Source: Bacteroidales bacterium UBA3834
Lineage (GTDB): Bacteria; Bacteroidota; Bacteroidia; Bacteroidales; P3
Assembly: GCA_002392965.1 (NCBI GenBank)
Contig: DGIA01000010.1
Coordinates: 96,179-160,178 of the forward strand
Reading direction: 5' to 3'
Length of the DNA: 64,000 nucleotides
The notes under the pieces: model-generated
What the model saw: only the letters and a program-made list of their open reading frames with translations
Database searches by the model: none
What the model was told of the DNA's origin: nothing
Made by a program: the position numbers and the translations under genes
Part shown: piece after piece, positions 9,164 to 18,009 of the stretch
How the letters are laid out: every line of letters starts with the position of its first letter
Numbering within the stretch: the stretch's first letter is position 1

Positions 9164-9253
9164 ATGCCTAACGGAAAAAAGCATAAACGTCACAAAATGT
9201 CCACGCACAAGCGTAAAAAACGCCTGCGCAAGAACAGACATAAGAAGAAATAA
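9164..9253 (+). CDS. AURKAIP1/COX24 (bS22/mS38-like) small ribosomal protein
   Basis: A 29-residue, extremely basic peptide beginning MPNGKKHKRHKMSTHKRKKR and ending RLRKNRHKKK. About two thirds of its residues are Lys, Arg or His. This is the pattern of the AURKAIP1/COX24 domain: the mitochondrial ribosomal protein mS38 and bacterial bS22 belong to this family, and Bacteroidota carry near-identical short peptides. It probably binds the small ribosomal subunit. The ATG at 9164 is the only start, 22 bases after HU and before a terminator-like hairpin, so HU and this gene are probably cotranscribed. It is shorter than most gene finders accept. Confidence 0.85.
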   Translation: MPNGKKHKRHKMSTHKRKKRLRKNRHKKK

Positions 9254-9305
9254 GGTCTGATTCTGTTTGACAGGACAGACGACATTTCTTCACCTAAAGA
9301 CTAAA

Positions 9306-9352
9306 ACAAATTACACACCACCTGTCACGGGTTGGTATGTAGTTTGTTTTTT
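9306..9352 (+). terminator. Intrinsic terminator after HU and bS22-like genes
   Basis: ACAAATTACACACC (from 9306) pairs, with wobble and one bulge, with GGTATGTAGTTTGT (ending about 9348) across a loop with TGTCACG, and runs straight into a T6 tract. It lies about 50 bases after the small ribosomal gene and 35 bases before the RNase G start. Confidence 0.75.
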
Positions 9353-9386
9353 ATTGTGTGTTTGAACTAGAGGAAACTGATTTTAA

Positions 9387-10940
9387 GTGGAAAAAGAACT
9401 CATTATATCGCGTCAGGAAGATGGCGTGCAGATAGCCCTTACCGAGGATAAACGTCTGGTGGAGTTGCATAAGGAGCAGCCCGGAGGACAATTCGCCGTG
9501 GGTGACATCTATTTTGGCAAGGTCAAGAAAATCATGCAGGGCCTCAATGCCGCCTTTGTTGATATAGGTGGCGACAAAGAGGGTTTTATGCACTATCTTG
9601 ATCTTGGCCCCGATTATAACTCCGTGGATAAGTACCTACGGTTGGCCATGAATGGCGACAAAGGTGCTGCCACGTTGTCCAACTTCAAGATTGAACCTGT
9701 GTTGGAAAAGGTGGGCAATTTCGGCAATGTGTTGAAGGTGGGACAGCCCATCCTTGTACAAGTAACCAAAGAGCCCATATCCACCAAAGGCCCCAAGGTG
9801 ACTGGTGACATCAGCATTGCAGGTCATTATCTGGTACTTACACCTTTCAGCAACAAGATATCCATCTCGCAGAAAATCAAAGGTTCGGAGGAACGTAACC
9901 GTCTGCGCCGTCTGATGCAGAGCATACGACCGCAGAATTTTGGAGTCATTGTCCGCACCGTTGCCGAGGGTAGAAGTGTGGCTGAGCTTGATGCCGACTT
10001 GCGTCAGTTGATGGACTGCTGGAAGCAAATGTCTGAGAAACTCAAGCATGTCAGCGCCCCATGCAAAGTGCACGCCGAGCTTGATACAACCTCGGCATTG
10101 TTGCGTGATGTGCTGACCGATGATTTCTCCAGCATCTATGTCGATGACGCCGCTCTCTGTGAGGAGGTGCGCCGTGCAGTCAAGGTGATGGCACCAGGCA
10201 AGGAGGATATGGTGAAACACTACAAGATGGAGACTCCCATCTTCGAGCAGTTTGGTGTACAGCGTGATATCCGACGTGCTTTCGGCCGCATAGTGACCAT
10301 TCGCTCCGGAGTCTATCTCTATATAGAGCATACCGAGGCCATGCATGTCATCGATGTCAACAGCGGCAACCATATCAAGGCTGGAAGCGGTCAGGAAGAC
10401 ACGGCTCTGCAGGTGAACATCGAGAGCGGTATCGAGATTGCCCGCCAGTTGCGTTTGCGTGACATGGGCGGCATTGTTATCATCGATTTCATCGACATGG
10501 ACAAGGCCGAGAACCGCAAGAAACTGTTCGACGTGATGACCGAAGCCATGCGCCCCGACAAAGCCCGTCATACCATATTGCCTCTGAGTAAATTTGGTTT
10601 GATGCAGATCACTCGTCAGCGCGTACGTCCTGCGATGGAGGTCGATGTACAGGAGAAGTGCCCCATGTGTGACGGTACAGGACATATCAAGCAGAGTATG
10701 GTGGTGGTGGATGAAATAGAGGCTTCTTTGAGACATCTTGCCACCGCCCAGCAGGAACGACATCTGACGCTCATCACGCACCCCTATATTTATGCCTATC
10801 TCACCAAAGGGTGGCTCAAAAGCCCTTACCGTCGCTGGCAACGGGCTTATCATGTACGTCTCAAGATGAAACAGTCGGAGAAGTACGGATTGTTGGAGTT
10901 CAGGTTCTTCCATGGCAATGGCGATGAGATACAGATGTAA
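9387..10940 (+). CDS. rng: Ribonuclease G / Rne family endoribonuclease
   Basis: RNase G/E-type enzymes cleave single-stranded RNA in rRNA maturation and mRNA decay. The 517-residue protein has the N-terminal S1-like part (GDIYFGKVKKIMQGLNAAFVDIG), the DNase I-like catalytic part with HVIDVNSG and GGIVIIDFIDM carrying the metal-binding aspartates, and the zinc-link motif CPMCDGTG near residue 430. There is no long C-terminal scaffold, so it is G-type. The start is GTG at 9387. HU, the bS22-like gene and RNase G in this order is a common Bacteroidales arrangement. Confidence 0.95.
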   Translation: MEKELIISRQEDGVQIALTEDKRLVELHKEQPGGQFAVGDIYFGKVKKIMQGLNAAFVDIGGDKEGFMHYLDLGPDYNSVDKYLRLAMNGDKGAATLSNFKIEPVLEKVGNFGNVLKVGQPILVQVTKEPISTKGPKVTGDISIAGHYLVLTPFSNKISISQKIKGSEERNRLRRLMQSIRPQNFGVIVRTVAEGRSVAELDADLRQLMDCWKQMSEKLKHVSAPCKVHAELDTTSALLRDVLTDDFSSIYVDDAALCEEVRRAVKVMAPGKEDMVKHYKMETPIFEQFGVQRDIRRAFGRIVTIRSGVYLYIEHTEAMHVIDVNSGNHIKAGSGQEDTALQVNIESGIEIARQLRLRDMGGIVIIDFIDMDKAENRKKLFDVMTEAMRPDKARHTILPLSKFGLMQITRQRVRPAMEVDVQEKCPMCDGTGHIKQSMVVVDEIEASLRHLATAQQERHLTLITHPYIYAYLTKGWLKSPYRRWQRAYHVRLKMKQSEKYGLLEFRFFHGNGDEIQM

Positions 10941-10965
10941 TAAAAGGAGATGTGAGAGGTTAGGG

Positions 10966-11676
10966 GTGAAAAGATGCTATATTATAGTGTCCTTTTTGCT
11001 CATTGTTTTTCACTTGTCGTCTAATACCGTTCAAGCACAGGTACGCACCCGCGGCATCGATGTGTCTAAATTCCAGGGTACTGTGAACTGGACCAAGGTG
11101 GCCAAGGATTCGACCATAAAGTTTGTCTATATCCGCGCTACAGAAGGCACTTCGATACAGGATGCCTACTACAAGACCAACCTTACCAAGGCCAAGAAGG
11201 CAGGCCTGCTGGTGGGTAGTTATCATGTCTATAGCAGCAAAACCACGGCTTACCAACAGATGGCCAACATGCGTAAGATGGTGAAGAAGAGTGAACAAGA
11301 TCTTGTTCCTGTGCTTGATATCGAAGGACATCATTCAGGACGTCTCTATATGGAGCGTGTCGATAAACTGCTGGAGCTTATGGAGCGGGAGTATGGTGTG
11401 AAGCCGATGATTTACACTTCCGAGAAGGTCTATAAAACCCATTTTGCGATAAAGAAATATTCCAAGTATCATATCTTCATCGCCAATTACCGAGGGTATC
11501 CTACCACACGTTTTACCTTGTGGCAATATACCGAAAAGGGGCATTGCAATGGAATCTCAGGTTTTGTGGATTTCAACCGTTTCCACCGCAACCACAGCCT
11601 CAGTGACATCAAAATGCCGAAGCCTAAGAAGAAAACTGCAGCTACGGATAGCACTGCCACTACAGCGGGAAAATAA
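10966..11676 (+). CDS. Glycoside hydrolase family 25 lysozyme, exported
   Basis: GH25 enzymes are 1,4-beta-N-acetylmuramoylhydrolases that cut peptidoglycan. The chain shows TRGIDVSKFQGTVNW at the first strand, IRATEGTS, GSYHVY, and the catalytic DxE in VPVLDIEGHH, followed by IYTSEKVY, the FIANYRG strand and a Lys/Thr-rich tail. A GTG at 10966 gives a clean signal peptide (MKRCYIIVSFLLIVF...QAQ) and no overlap. ATGs at 10912-10924 in the same frame would overlap RNase G and add a charged extension. The lysozyme probably acts in the periplasm or is secreted. Confidence 0.88.
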   Translation: MKRCYIIVSFLLIVFHLSSNTVQAQVRTRGIDVSKFQGTVNWTKVAKDSTIKFVYIRATEGTSIQDAYYKTNLTKAKKAGLLVGSYHVYSSKTTAYQQMANMRKMVKKSEQDLVPVLDIEGHHSGRLYMERVDKLLELMEREYGVKPMIYTSEKVYKTHFAIKKYSKYHIFIANYRGYPTTRFTLWQYTEKGHCNGISGFVDFNRFHRNHSLSDIKMPKPKKKTAATDSTATTAGK

Positions 11677-11859
11677 AGAAGGTCGGCCTTAAGGATGGTT
11701 GTTTGAGACGAGCTTTTTGAGGTTGAAATGATGTTATTCTCGGCATTATGAATGTCTGGAATGAGTTTAAGTGTTATGTTAATTCTGCTGATTTCAAGCT
11801 GACGCCAACACTTCAAAATGGAGTGTATTTGAGGTGTTTTTGTGAAATTGGATTACTTT

Positions 11860-11893
11860 TTTGTTTAGTATTGTAAAAAAAGTTGTATTTTTG
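11860..11893 (+). promoter_or_regulatory. Promoter of the kamD-kamE-atoA operon
   Basis: The -7 box TATTTTTG lies at 11886-11893 and a TTTG -33 box at 11860-11863, 22 bases apart. Transcription would start about 45 bases before the kamD ATG. No cobalamin-riboswitch-like structure is apparent in the leader even though the enzyme needs B12. Confidence 0.7.
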
Positions 11894-11942
11894 CAGTTCC
11901 AAATTATGGTGCAAAAACGATAAACTAACAATACGAATTACA

Positions 11943-13499
11943 ATGCAGAAAAGTAAAGTAGGACTTGATTTTACGGAAGTTGAGCATGCTCGTTCGGTGG
12001 CAAAAAAGATTGCCGGACAGGTGCAGGACTTCGTGGAAGACTACACTACCGTGGCTGTGGAGCGTACATTGTGCCGCTTCCTCGGCATCGACGGTGTTGA
12101 TGAAAACGAGGTTCCCATGCCCAATGTTGTGGTGGAAGAGTTGAAGAGCAAAGGATTGCTCGGCGAAGGAGTGATGTTTTATGTGGGCAACGCGATGGTG
12201 GAAACCGGCAAGAATCCGCAGGAAATAGCGGAGGCCATCGCTGTTGGTAAGCTGGATATCACCAAGCTGCCTGTCCATTCGAAAGCAGAGATTGACAAGG
12301 CTTTGCAGCCGGTGATTGAGAAGACCATAGAGCGAGTGAGGGGAAACCGACTGCGTCGAGAGAAATACATTGAGACTATCGGCGAGGGCTCCAAGCCCTA
12401 TCTCTACATCATTGTCGCTACAGGCAACATCTATGAGGATGTGGTGCAGGCCCAAGCCGGTGCCCGTCAAGGTGCCGACATTATCGCCGTCATACGCACC
12501 ACGGGTCAGTCGCTGCTTGATTACGTGCCCTATGGTGCCACCACCGAAGGCTTTGGCGGCACTTTCGCTACTCAGGAAAACTTCCGCATCATGCGCAAGG
12601 CTCTTGATGAGGTCGGCGAGGAGGTGGGACGCTACATCCGCCTCTGCAACTACTGCTCGGGTCTTTGCATGCCGGAAATCGCCGCCATGGGTGCACTCGA
12701 AGGCCTCGACGTGATGCTCAACGATGCACTCTACGGCATCCTGTTCCGCGACATCAACATGCAGCGTACGCTGATTGACCAATATTTCAGCCGCATAATC
12801 AATGGATTTGCGGGTGTGATTATCAATACCGGTGAGGATAACTACCTGACCACCGCCGATGCCTATGAAGAGGCTCATACGGTGTTGGCATCGGACTTCA
12901 TCAACGAGCAGTTGGCCTTTATGGCAGGTCTTCCCAGCGAACAGCAGGGGCTTGGCCATGCCTTTGAAATGGATCCTATGCTCGAGAACGGGTTCCTTTA
13001 CGAGCTGGCACAGGCTCAGATGCTGCGTGAGATATTCCCCAACGCACCGCTGAAATACATGCCGCCTACCAAGTTTATGACCGGCAATATCTTCCGCGGA
13101 CATATTCAGGATGCATTGTTCAATATCATTGGTCAGTGGACCCATCAGGGACTGCAGCTGCTGGGTATGCCCACCGAGGCTATCCACACCCCCTTCATGA
13201 GTGACCGTTATTTGAGTATCGAAAACGCTAAGTATATCTTCAACAACATGAAGGATATCGGCGAGGAGGTGGAGTTCAAGGATGGCGGCATCATCAAGAA
13301 CCGTGCACAGAAAGTGTTGCACGACGCCACCAAGCTGCTTGAAGCCATGGAGAGCGAAGGCCTATTCACCGCACTGGAGAAGGGTATTTTCGCCAATGTG
13401 AAGCGTCCGAAGAATGGAGGCAAAGGCCTCGACGGTGTCACTCTTAAGGGTGAGCATTATTTTAACCCGTTTGTTGAACTTATGAAAGGAAGGAAATAA
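11943..13499 (+). CDS. kamD: Lysine 5,6-aminomutase alpha subunit
   Basis: KamD is the large subunit of the adenosylcobalamin- and PLP-dependent aminomutase that moves the terminal amino group of beta-lysine or D-lysine in anaerobic lysine fermentation. The 518-residue protein begins MQKSKVGLDFTEVEHARSVA and has the family segments IETIGEGSKPYLYIIVATGNIYEDVVQAQAGARQGAD and NYCSGLCMPEIAAMGALEG in the TIM-barrel part. The ATG at 11943 was chosen because the longer frame starts inside the -7 box. The beta subunit follows after 2 bases. KamA, the dehydrogenase and the cleavage enzymes of the pathway are not in the window. Confidence 0.95.
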   Translation: MQKSKVGLDFTEVEHARSVAKKIAGQVQDFVEDYTTVAVERTLCRFLGIDGVDENEVPMPNVVVEELKSKGLLGEGVMFYVGNAMVETGKNPQEIAEAIAVGKLDITKLPVHSKAEIDKALQPVIEKTIERVRGNRLRREKYIETIGEGSKPYLYIIVATGNIYEDVVQAQAGARQGADIIAVIRTTGQSLLDYVPYGATTEGFGGTFATQENFRIMRKALDEVGEEVGRYIRLCNYCSGLCMPEIAAMGALEGLDVMLNDALYGILFRDINMQRTLIDQYFSRIINGFAGVIINTGEDNYLTTADAYEEAHTVLASDFINEQLAFMAGLPSEQQGLGHAFEMDPMLENGFLYELAQAQMLREIFPNAPLKYMPPTKFMTGNIFRGHIQDALFNIIGQWTHQGLQLLGMPTEAIHTPFMSDRYLSIENAKYIFNNMKDIGEEVEFKDGGIIKNRAQKVLHDATKLLEAMESEGLFTALEKGIFANVKRPKNGGKGLDGVTLKGEHYFNPFVELMKGRK

Positions 13500-13501
13500 A
13501 G

Positions 13502-14290
13502 ATGAGCGAAGGATTGTATTCGATGGAGGCAAAGGACTATGACAAAACCCTTGACCTCACCAAGATAAAGCCGTATGGCGACACTATGAACGACGGTAAG
13601 GTGCAGTTGAGCTTCACCCTGCCGGTGCCTGCGGGTGCAGAAGCCGAAGAGGCAGCCAAGCAGTTGCTGAAAAAAATGGGTTTCGAAAATCCCCTGGTTG
13701 TCTATCAGAAGGAACTGACAGCAGGCTTCTGTTTCATGAACTGTTACGGTTCACTGACCCATACTGTGGATTATACCAGCATTCATGTGCCCAAAGTGGA
13801 ATCGACTACTATGGATATGCATGAGTGTGACGAATATATCCGTGAGCACATAGGCCGAAAGATAGTTATTGTTGGAGCCTCGACGGGTACCGATGCCCAC
13901 ACGGTGGGTATCGATGCCATTATGAACATGAAAGGTTATGCCGGCCACTATGGGCTGGAGCGCTATGACATGATTGACGCCTACAATCTCGGCAGCCAGG
14001 TTCCCAATGAGGAGTTTATCGCCAAGGGTATCGAGCTGCATGCTGATGCCTTGATAGTCAGTCAGACCGTTACCCAGAAAGATGTTCATATCAAGAACCT
14101 CACCGAGTTGGTTGAGATGCTTGAAGCTGAAGGTCTGCGAGACAAGGTAATTCTCATCTGCGGAGGTCCCCGTATCAGCCATGAGCTGGCTAAGGAACTG
14201 GGATATGATGCAGGTTTCGGCCCCAATACTTTTGCCGATGACGAGGCTTCATACATTGCCCAGGAAATGGTTGCACGCGGCTGGAAATAA
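13502..14290 (+). CDS. kamE: Lysine 5,6-aminomutase beta subunit (B12-binding)
   Basis: KamE carries the cobalamin-binding Rossmann domain. The B12 motif DAHTVG lies at residues 131-136, so the cobalt-ligating histidine is His133. Lys144 (in MNMKG) is at the position of the lysine that forms the PLP Schiff base in the characterised Clostridium enzyme. The 262-residue length is typical. The gene follows kamD by 2 bases and is almost certainly cotranslated with it; atoA follows after 57 bases. Confidence 0.96.
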   Translation: MSEGLYSMEAKDYDKTLDLTKIKPYGDTMNDGKVQLSFTLPVPAGAEAEEAAKQLLKKMGFENPLVVYQKELTAGFCFMNCYGSLTHTVDYTSIHVPKVESTTMDMHECDEYIREHIGRKIVIVGASTGTDAHTVGIDAIMNMKGYAGHYGLERYDMIDAYNLGSQVPNEEFIAKGIELHADALIVSQTVTQKDVHIKNLTELVEMLEAEGLRDKVILICGGPRISHELAKELGYDAGFGPNTFADDEASYIAQEMVARGWK

Positions 14291-14347
14291 GGCTGCTGTA
14301 ACGGCATTTAATCTGATAACAAGACAACGTAATAAACAACTATAACA

Positions 14348-15007
14348 ATGGAAAAAGAACAAATTAAACCCTTTATTGCCAAACGTGCGGCTCAGGAATT
14401 GCACGACGGCGATGTCGTCAACCTTGGTATCGGTCTTCCGACCTTGATTCCCAACTATCTGCCAGCCGGCGTGAAAGTCGTGCTTCAGAGTGAGAACGGC
14501 ATGATTGGCATGGGACCCACCCCCGAAGAAGGTAAGGAAGACCCCTGGTTTATTAACGCGGGTGGTGGATTTGTGACACCGGTCGAGGGAGCTTCGACTT
14601 TTGACAGTGCCACTTCTTTCGGCATTATCCGTGGCGGTCACGTTGATGTGAGTGTTCTTGGCGCCATGCAGGTGGATGAAGAGGGTGACTTGGCCAATTG
14701 GATGATTCCTGGCAAGAAAACCCCTGGTATGGGTGGCGCCATGGACCTTCTGGTGGGTGCTAAAAAGGTTATCCTTGCCATGGAACATACCGCCAAGGGC
14801 AATCCCAAGATCTTGAAAAAATGCACGCTGCCTTTGACTGCCAAAGGACAGGTGAATATGATTATCACGGAGATGGGTGTCATGGAAATTACCCCCAAGG
14901 GTATTGTTCTAACCGAAATCAATCCCGAGTTCACCGTCGAACAGGTGCAAGCTGCCACTGAGGCAACGCTGATTATCAGCCCTGATTTGAAAAAGATGAA
15001 TGCTTGA
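14348..15007 (+). CDS. atoA: 3-oxoacid/butyrate-acetoacetate CoA-transferase subunit B
   Basis: This subunit carries the catalytic glutamate of family I CoA transferases. Glu49 sits in the signature QSENGMIGMGP, with GIGLPTLIPNYLP before it and the family block GAMQVDEEGDLANWMIPGK after it. At 219 residues the length is normal. In lysine fermentation this enzyme exchanges CoA between butyryl-CoA and acetoacetate, or between acetoacetyl-CoA and acetate, which fits its place behind kamDE. The alpha subunit, normally adjacent, is absent here and must be elsewhere. The stop lies 1 base before the next start. Confidence 0.9.
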   Translation: MEKEQIKPFIAKRAAQELHDGDVVNLGIGLPTLIPNYLPAGVKVVLQSENGMIGMGPTPEEGKEDPWFINAGGGFVTPVEGASTFDSATSFGIIRGGHVDVSVLGAMQVDEEGDLANWMIPGKKTPGMGGAMDLLVGAKKVILAMEHTAKGNPKILKKCTLPLTAKGQVNMIITEMGVMEITPKGIVLTEINPEFTVEQVQAATEATLIISPDLKKMNA

Positions 15008-15008
15008 T

Positions 15009-15614
15009 ATGAAAAAGATTTTCATGGTTGCTGTTGCACTGCTGTGTCTGTCGGGCACAGCAGTGGCGCAGCGCCACATTGAATTCCGTTGGCACGGTAT
15101 TTATCTTGTGGGCGATGTGACCTACGGTATGAATGTGAACCGTGCGGTAGGGGAGGGGTGTATGGTCGGTGATACATTGTCGGCTATTATGCCCACATTC
15201 ACGGCGGGTTACCAGTTCCGTAAGGAAGCAGGTGTCGGCCTGGGTTTCAGTTATGTGGCTGATCCGACAGGTGCCTATACCCAGATGCCTCTCTTTGTTG
15301 AGTTGCGAAGTCATTATTTGCGTAGTCGCCTGACTCCTTATACTGTCATGCAGGTGGGCTACACTTTGCCTCTCGGTTTGTCTTCGCAGCCCAACCCTAT
15401 TAGCAACAAGATAGAAGAGGGTGGCCTGTATGTGGGTTTCGAAGTAGGCGGACGTTATGCTATTAGCCGTTCAACGGCCATTGCTGTTCATGCATCCTAC
15501 CGTCTTCTGCAGTCGAATAGTGTGATTCGCAGCATGGAAGGGGTTTCTTTGCTGGCAGACCCCGTGGTACTCCATGTGGTGGGTGGCGGTATGTCATTCT
15601 ATTTTGGTAATTAA
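15009..15614 (+). CDS. Small outer-membrane beta-barrel protein
   Basis: A 201-residue exported protein with a signal peptide ending near TAVAQ, followed by alternating hydrophobic/polar strands (FRWHGIYLVGDVTYGMNV, FTAGYQFRKEAGVGLGFSY, LYVGFEVGGRYAI) and the terminal strand VGGGMSFYFGN ending in an aromatic pair. This pattern suggests an 8-stranded outer-membrane barrel. No family name can be assigned. It starts 1 base after atoA (ATG 15009; an ATG at 15000 would overlap atoA) and is 2 bases before the GH2-like gene, so it may be cotranscribed with both although its function looks tied to the two genes that follow. Confidence 0.8.
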   Translation: MKKIFMVAVALLCLSGTAVAQRHIEFRWHGIYLVGDVTYGMNVNRAVGEGCMVGDTLSAIMPTFTAGYQFRKEAGVGLGFSYVADPTGAYTQMPLFVELRSHYLRSRLTPYTVMQVGYTLPLGLSSQPNPISNKIEEGGLYVGFEVGGRYAISRSTAIAVHASYRLLQSNSVIRSMEGVSLLADPVVLHVVGGGMSFYFGN

Positions 15615-15616
15615 TC

Positions 15617-18007
15617 ATGTTGGTGCATAGGGGGGCGGCTTTGGGGCTAATGGTCTTGGTTTGTGTTTTCTCCAGCCAGGCCCAGCCGTGGAGATCCCGT
15701 GCCAATGTCGCCGCCTATTATGATGAATCCGCCGTTGAAAAGAGTGGATACAGGAAATCACCCTATTTCCAAGAATTGACAGACCGATGGCAGCAGCAGC
15801 CAACAGACTCTTCCTTGATTTACATACGTCAGTTGGATGCCGATAAGACATGGAAATACTACCATGTCTTTCTTAATGTTCGCTGTGGACATGCTGTGCG
15901 GGTACTGCTGAACGGGAAAGAAATAGGCTATGGCACCGACTCCCGTCATTGGAATGAATTCCTTCTGGATCAGTACTTGAAATATGGCAAGCCCAACGAA
16001 CTCACTATTGAAGCCTTGAAAAAGCCGCGAAGTGCTTTGTTGGAGGACACATCTCTTTCAGTCGGGTTGAACGGCGAGCCTTTTCTGCTTTTCAAGAACG
16101 ATCCCAATATTTCTGATTTTACCATCCAGACGGATTACAATTCTACTACTACTGAAGGTGTTTTTACTCTTTCTGCCAATGTTTTTTGTGGTCGGAAGAA
16201 AGGAAAATACTATGTCGAGGTTCTCCTTTGGGATGCCAAAGGCCATGAATTCGACCGCATGGGGCGATGGGTGGTCTTCAAAGGGAAGGATGAGGAAGTC
16301 TTGGAAATCAGCCGTTCATGGGCGGGTGTGGAACCATGGACAGCAGATACTCCGGTGCTCTACACTGCTGTCATCCGTCTTCGCAACGAGAAAATGGAAG
16401 AAGAAGAACTTGTTGGTGCCCGTTTTGGTTTCCGGCGAGTCGAAGTGAAGGACGGATTGCTTCAGGTCAACGGAACGCCAGTCATGCTCAAGGGGGTTAC
16501 ATACGGTATTGAACATACCGAGGGCATGGCTTCAAGGGAACGAATGCAGCGTGATGTCATTGAAATGAAGAATCATAATGTCAATGCCGTCCATACCGCC
16601 CGTTTCTCACCTATGGATCCTTGGTTCTATGAACTTTGCGATAGCTACGGTCTCTATGTTATCTGCGATGCCAATCTCTTGCCCTTGTCAGAACGGCACC
16701 ATGCCGTCGCCACCGATCGCGATTTTATTCCCCTCTTCGAACAGCAGGTAGAACACCTCTATGGAAAATACAAAAACCACACCAGCATTATTGCCTGGTC
16801 GTTAGGTAATTCGCTCGACAACGGTGTGTGTATGAATGCAGCCTACAGGCACTTGAAAACCATTGACAAAACTCGTCCTGTCATCTTTTCCGGTGCAGGT
16901 CATTCTGAATCAACCGATGTTATCGCCCTGCGCTATCCCGACCTCCGTAGCCTTCAGCAATCGCTTTCCAATCCTGGTACCCGTCCGTTATTGATGCTCT
17001 CTTCCGTCGATTCGGCTCGATTTTCCCGTTTGAGTGCTCTTTGGCAAATGGTTATAGACCGCTACCAACTGCAAGGCGGATTTGTCGATTCATGGCCGTT
17101 ATCTACAGAACAATGGTCTGTGTTACACCAACTCTATAGCCCCTTTGAGGTTCGTAAATCTAAGATTTCCAACGATGAAGCTGAATTTATCGTCACCAAT
17201 CGTTGCGATTTTTCCAGTCTCAGTCGCTATTCGTTGGAATACAATATCTTCACCACCCATAACCCCGCTGTTGCGGGTGGCGATCTTCCTCTTGCGCTCT
17301 CCCCTGGAGAAAGCGACAAAATCACCCTTCGAATCCCGCCTTTCACCTTGCAACCCGATGAAGAGGTTTATGTTCGTTTTTCCCTAAATCATCGTCTTAA
17401 ACCTGGTGAGATTGCCAAACCCCGTGAGGCTGGTAGCCGCCTGTTCAAGCTTTCTCCTGAGAAAACCCAAGACCCTGTTCTTGCCGATACGGTCGCGGAC
17501 ACACTGCACCCAGCACACGTCGCTCCTCGTGCATCCCGGAACACAGCCATCCGTTCCATCTCGCTTTCACGCAAACCCAACACACCATACAACATTGGTG
17601 CCGACACGATACTCTTTGACGGCAGTAAAGGTGTCATTGACGACCTTTCGCATGGTTGGCTCGGTTTTTCCGGCAATCCGCCATCCTTCCATGTTACCCT
17701 TGCAGACACGCTCAATGTCAGCAAGCTAACCCTTCGATTTGCACATACTCCGCTCTCCTGGGCCTTTGCACCAGTGAGCGTTTCTATAGTTCTCCCCACC
17801 GACACCATCAACTTCAAGACTCCGTTTGATCCGGCACTTGAGCAGGAGAACGAACCTCGTGTGGCCGAACTGCAGATTCCCATAGAGAAAAGTGGTATCA
17901 CCCACTTCGAAATCATCCCTCACTCATTCCCTGCCATACCCGAATGGCACCATGCCAAAGGTCTCAAGCCTTGGCTTCTCATCGATGAAATAGAGATAAG
18001 CGAATAG
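15617..18007 (+). CDS. GH2 beta-galactosidase-like protein lacking both catalytic glutamates
   Basis: A 796-residue exported protein with the glycoside hydrolase family 2 layout: N-terminal jelly-roll (residues 30-190), Ig-like sandwich, then TIM barrel (VNGTPVMLKGVTYGIEHTEG, NVNAVHTARFSPMDPWFYELCDSYGLYVICDANLLP). In LacZ-type enzymes the acid/base is the Glu of WSLGNE; here the segment reads WSLGNS, with Ser399. The nucleophile segment, canonically ILCEYAH, reads LMLSSVD, with Ser462 at the Glu position. The fold is kept and both acids are gone, so it is probably a carbohydrate-binding or scaffold pseudoenzyme. A C-terminal part of about 250 residues with a discoidin-like DLSHGWLGFSGNP segment follows. 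It is tightly packed between a barrel gene (2 bases) and a DUF4249 gene (2 bases). Confidence 0.82.
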   Translation: MLVHRGAALGLMVLVCVFSSQAQPWRSRANVAAYYDESAVEKSGYRKSPYFQELTDRWQQQPTDSSLIYIRQLDADKTWKYYHVFLNVRCGHAVRVLLNGKEIGYGTDSRHWNEFLLDQYLKYGKPNELTIEALKKPRSALLEDTSLSVGLNGEPFLLFKNDPNISDFTIQTDYNSTTTEGVFTLSANVFCGRKKGKYYVEVLLWDAKGHEFDRMGRWVVFKGKDEEVLEISRSWAGVEPWTADTPVLYTAVIRLRNEKMEEEELVGARFGFRRVEVKDGLLQVNGTPVMLKGVTYGIEHTEGMASRERMQRDVIEMKNHNVNAVHTARFSPMDPWFYELCDSYGLYVICDANLLPLSERHHAVATDRDFIPLFEQQVEHLYGKYKNHTSIIAWSLGNSLDNGVCMNAAYRHLKTIDKTRPVIFSGAGHSESTDVIALRYPDLRSLQQSLSNPGTRPLLMLSSVDSARFSRLSALWQMVIDRYQLQGGFVDSWPLSTEQWSVLHQLYSPFEVRKSKISNDEAEFIVTNRCDFSSLSRYSLEYNIFTTHNPAVAGGDLPLALSPGESDKITLRIPPFTLQPDEEVYVRFSLNHRLKPGEIAKPREAGSRLFKLSPEKTQDPVLADTVADTLHPAHVAPRASRNTAIRSISLSRKPNTPYNIGADTILFDGSKGVIDDLSHGWLGFSGNPPSFHVTLADTLNVSKLTLRFAHTPLSWAFAPVSVSIVLPTDTINFKTPFDPALEQENEPRVAELQIPIEKSGITHFEIIPHSFPAIPEWHHAKGLKPWLLIDEIEISE

Positions 18008-18009
18008 TA

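Noticed and set aside
9636..10913. Long open frame antisense to RNase G
   Set aside because: It exactly shadows a conserved gene, has His/Leu-rich shadow composition and no family motifs. Similar long antisense frames over kamD, the MATE gene, trigger factor, the acyl-CoA dehydrogenase, A2M and the large oxidoreductase were rejected for the same reason.
11894..11942. Cobalamin riboswitch before kamD
   Set aside because: The leader between promoter and start is about 50 bases, too short for a B12 riboswitch, and no B12-box-like sequence was found.
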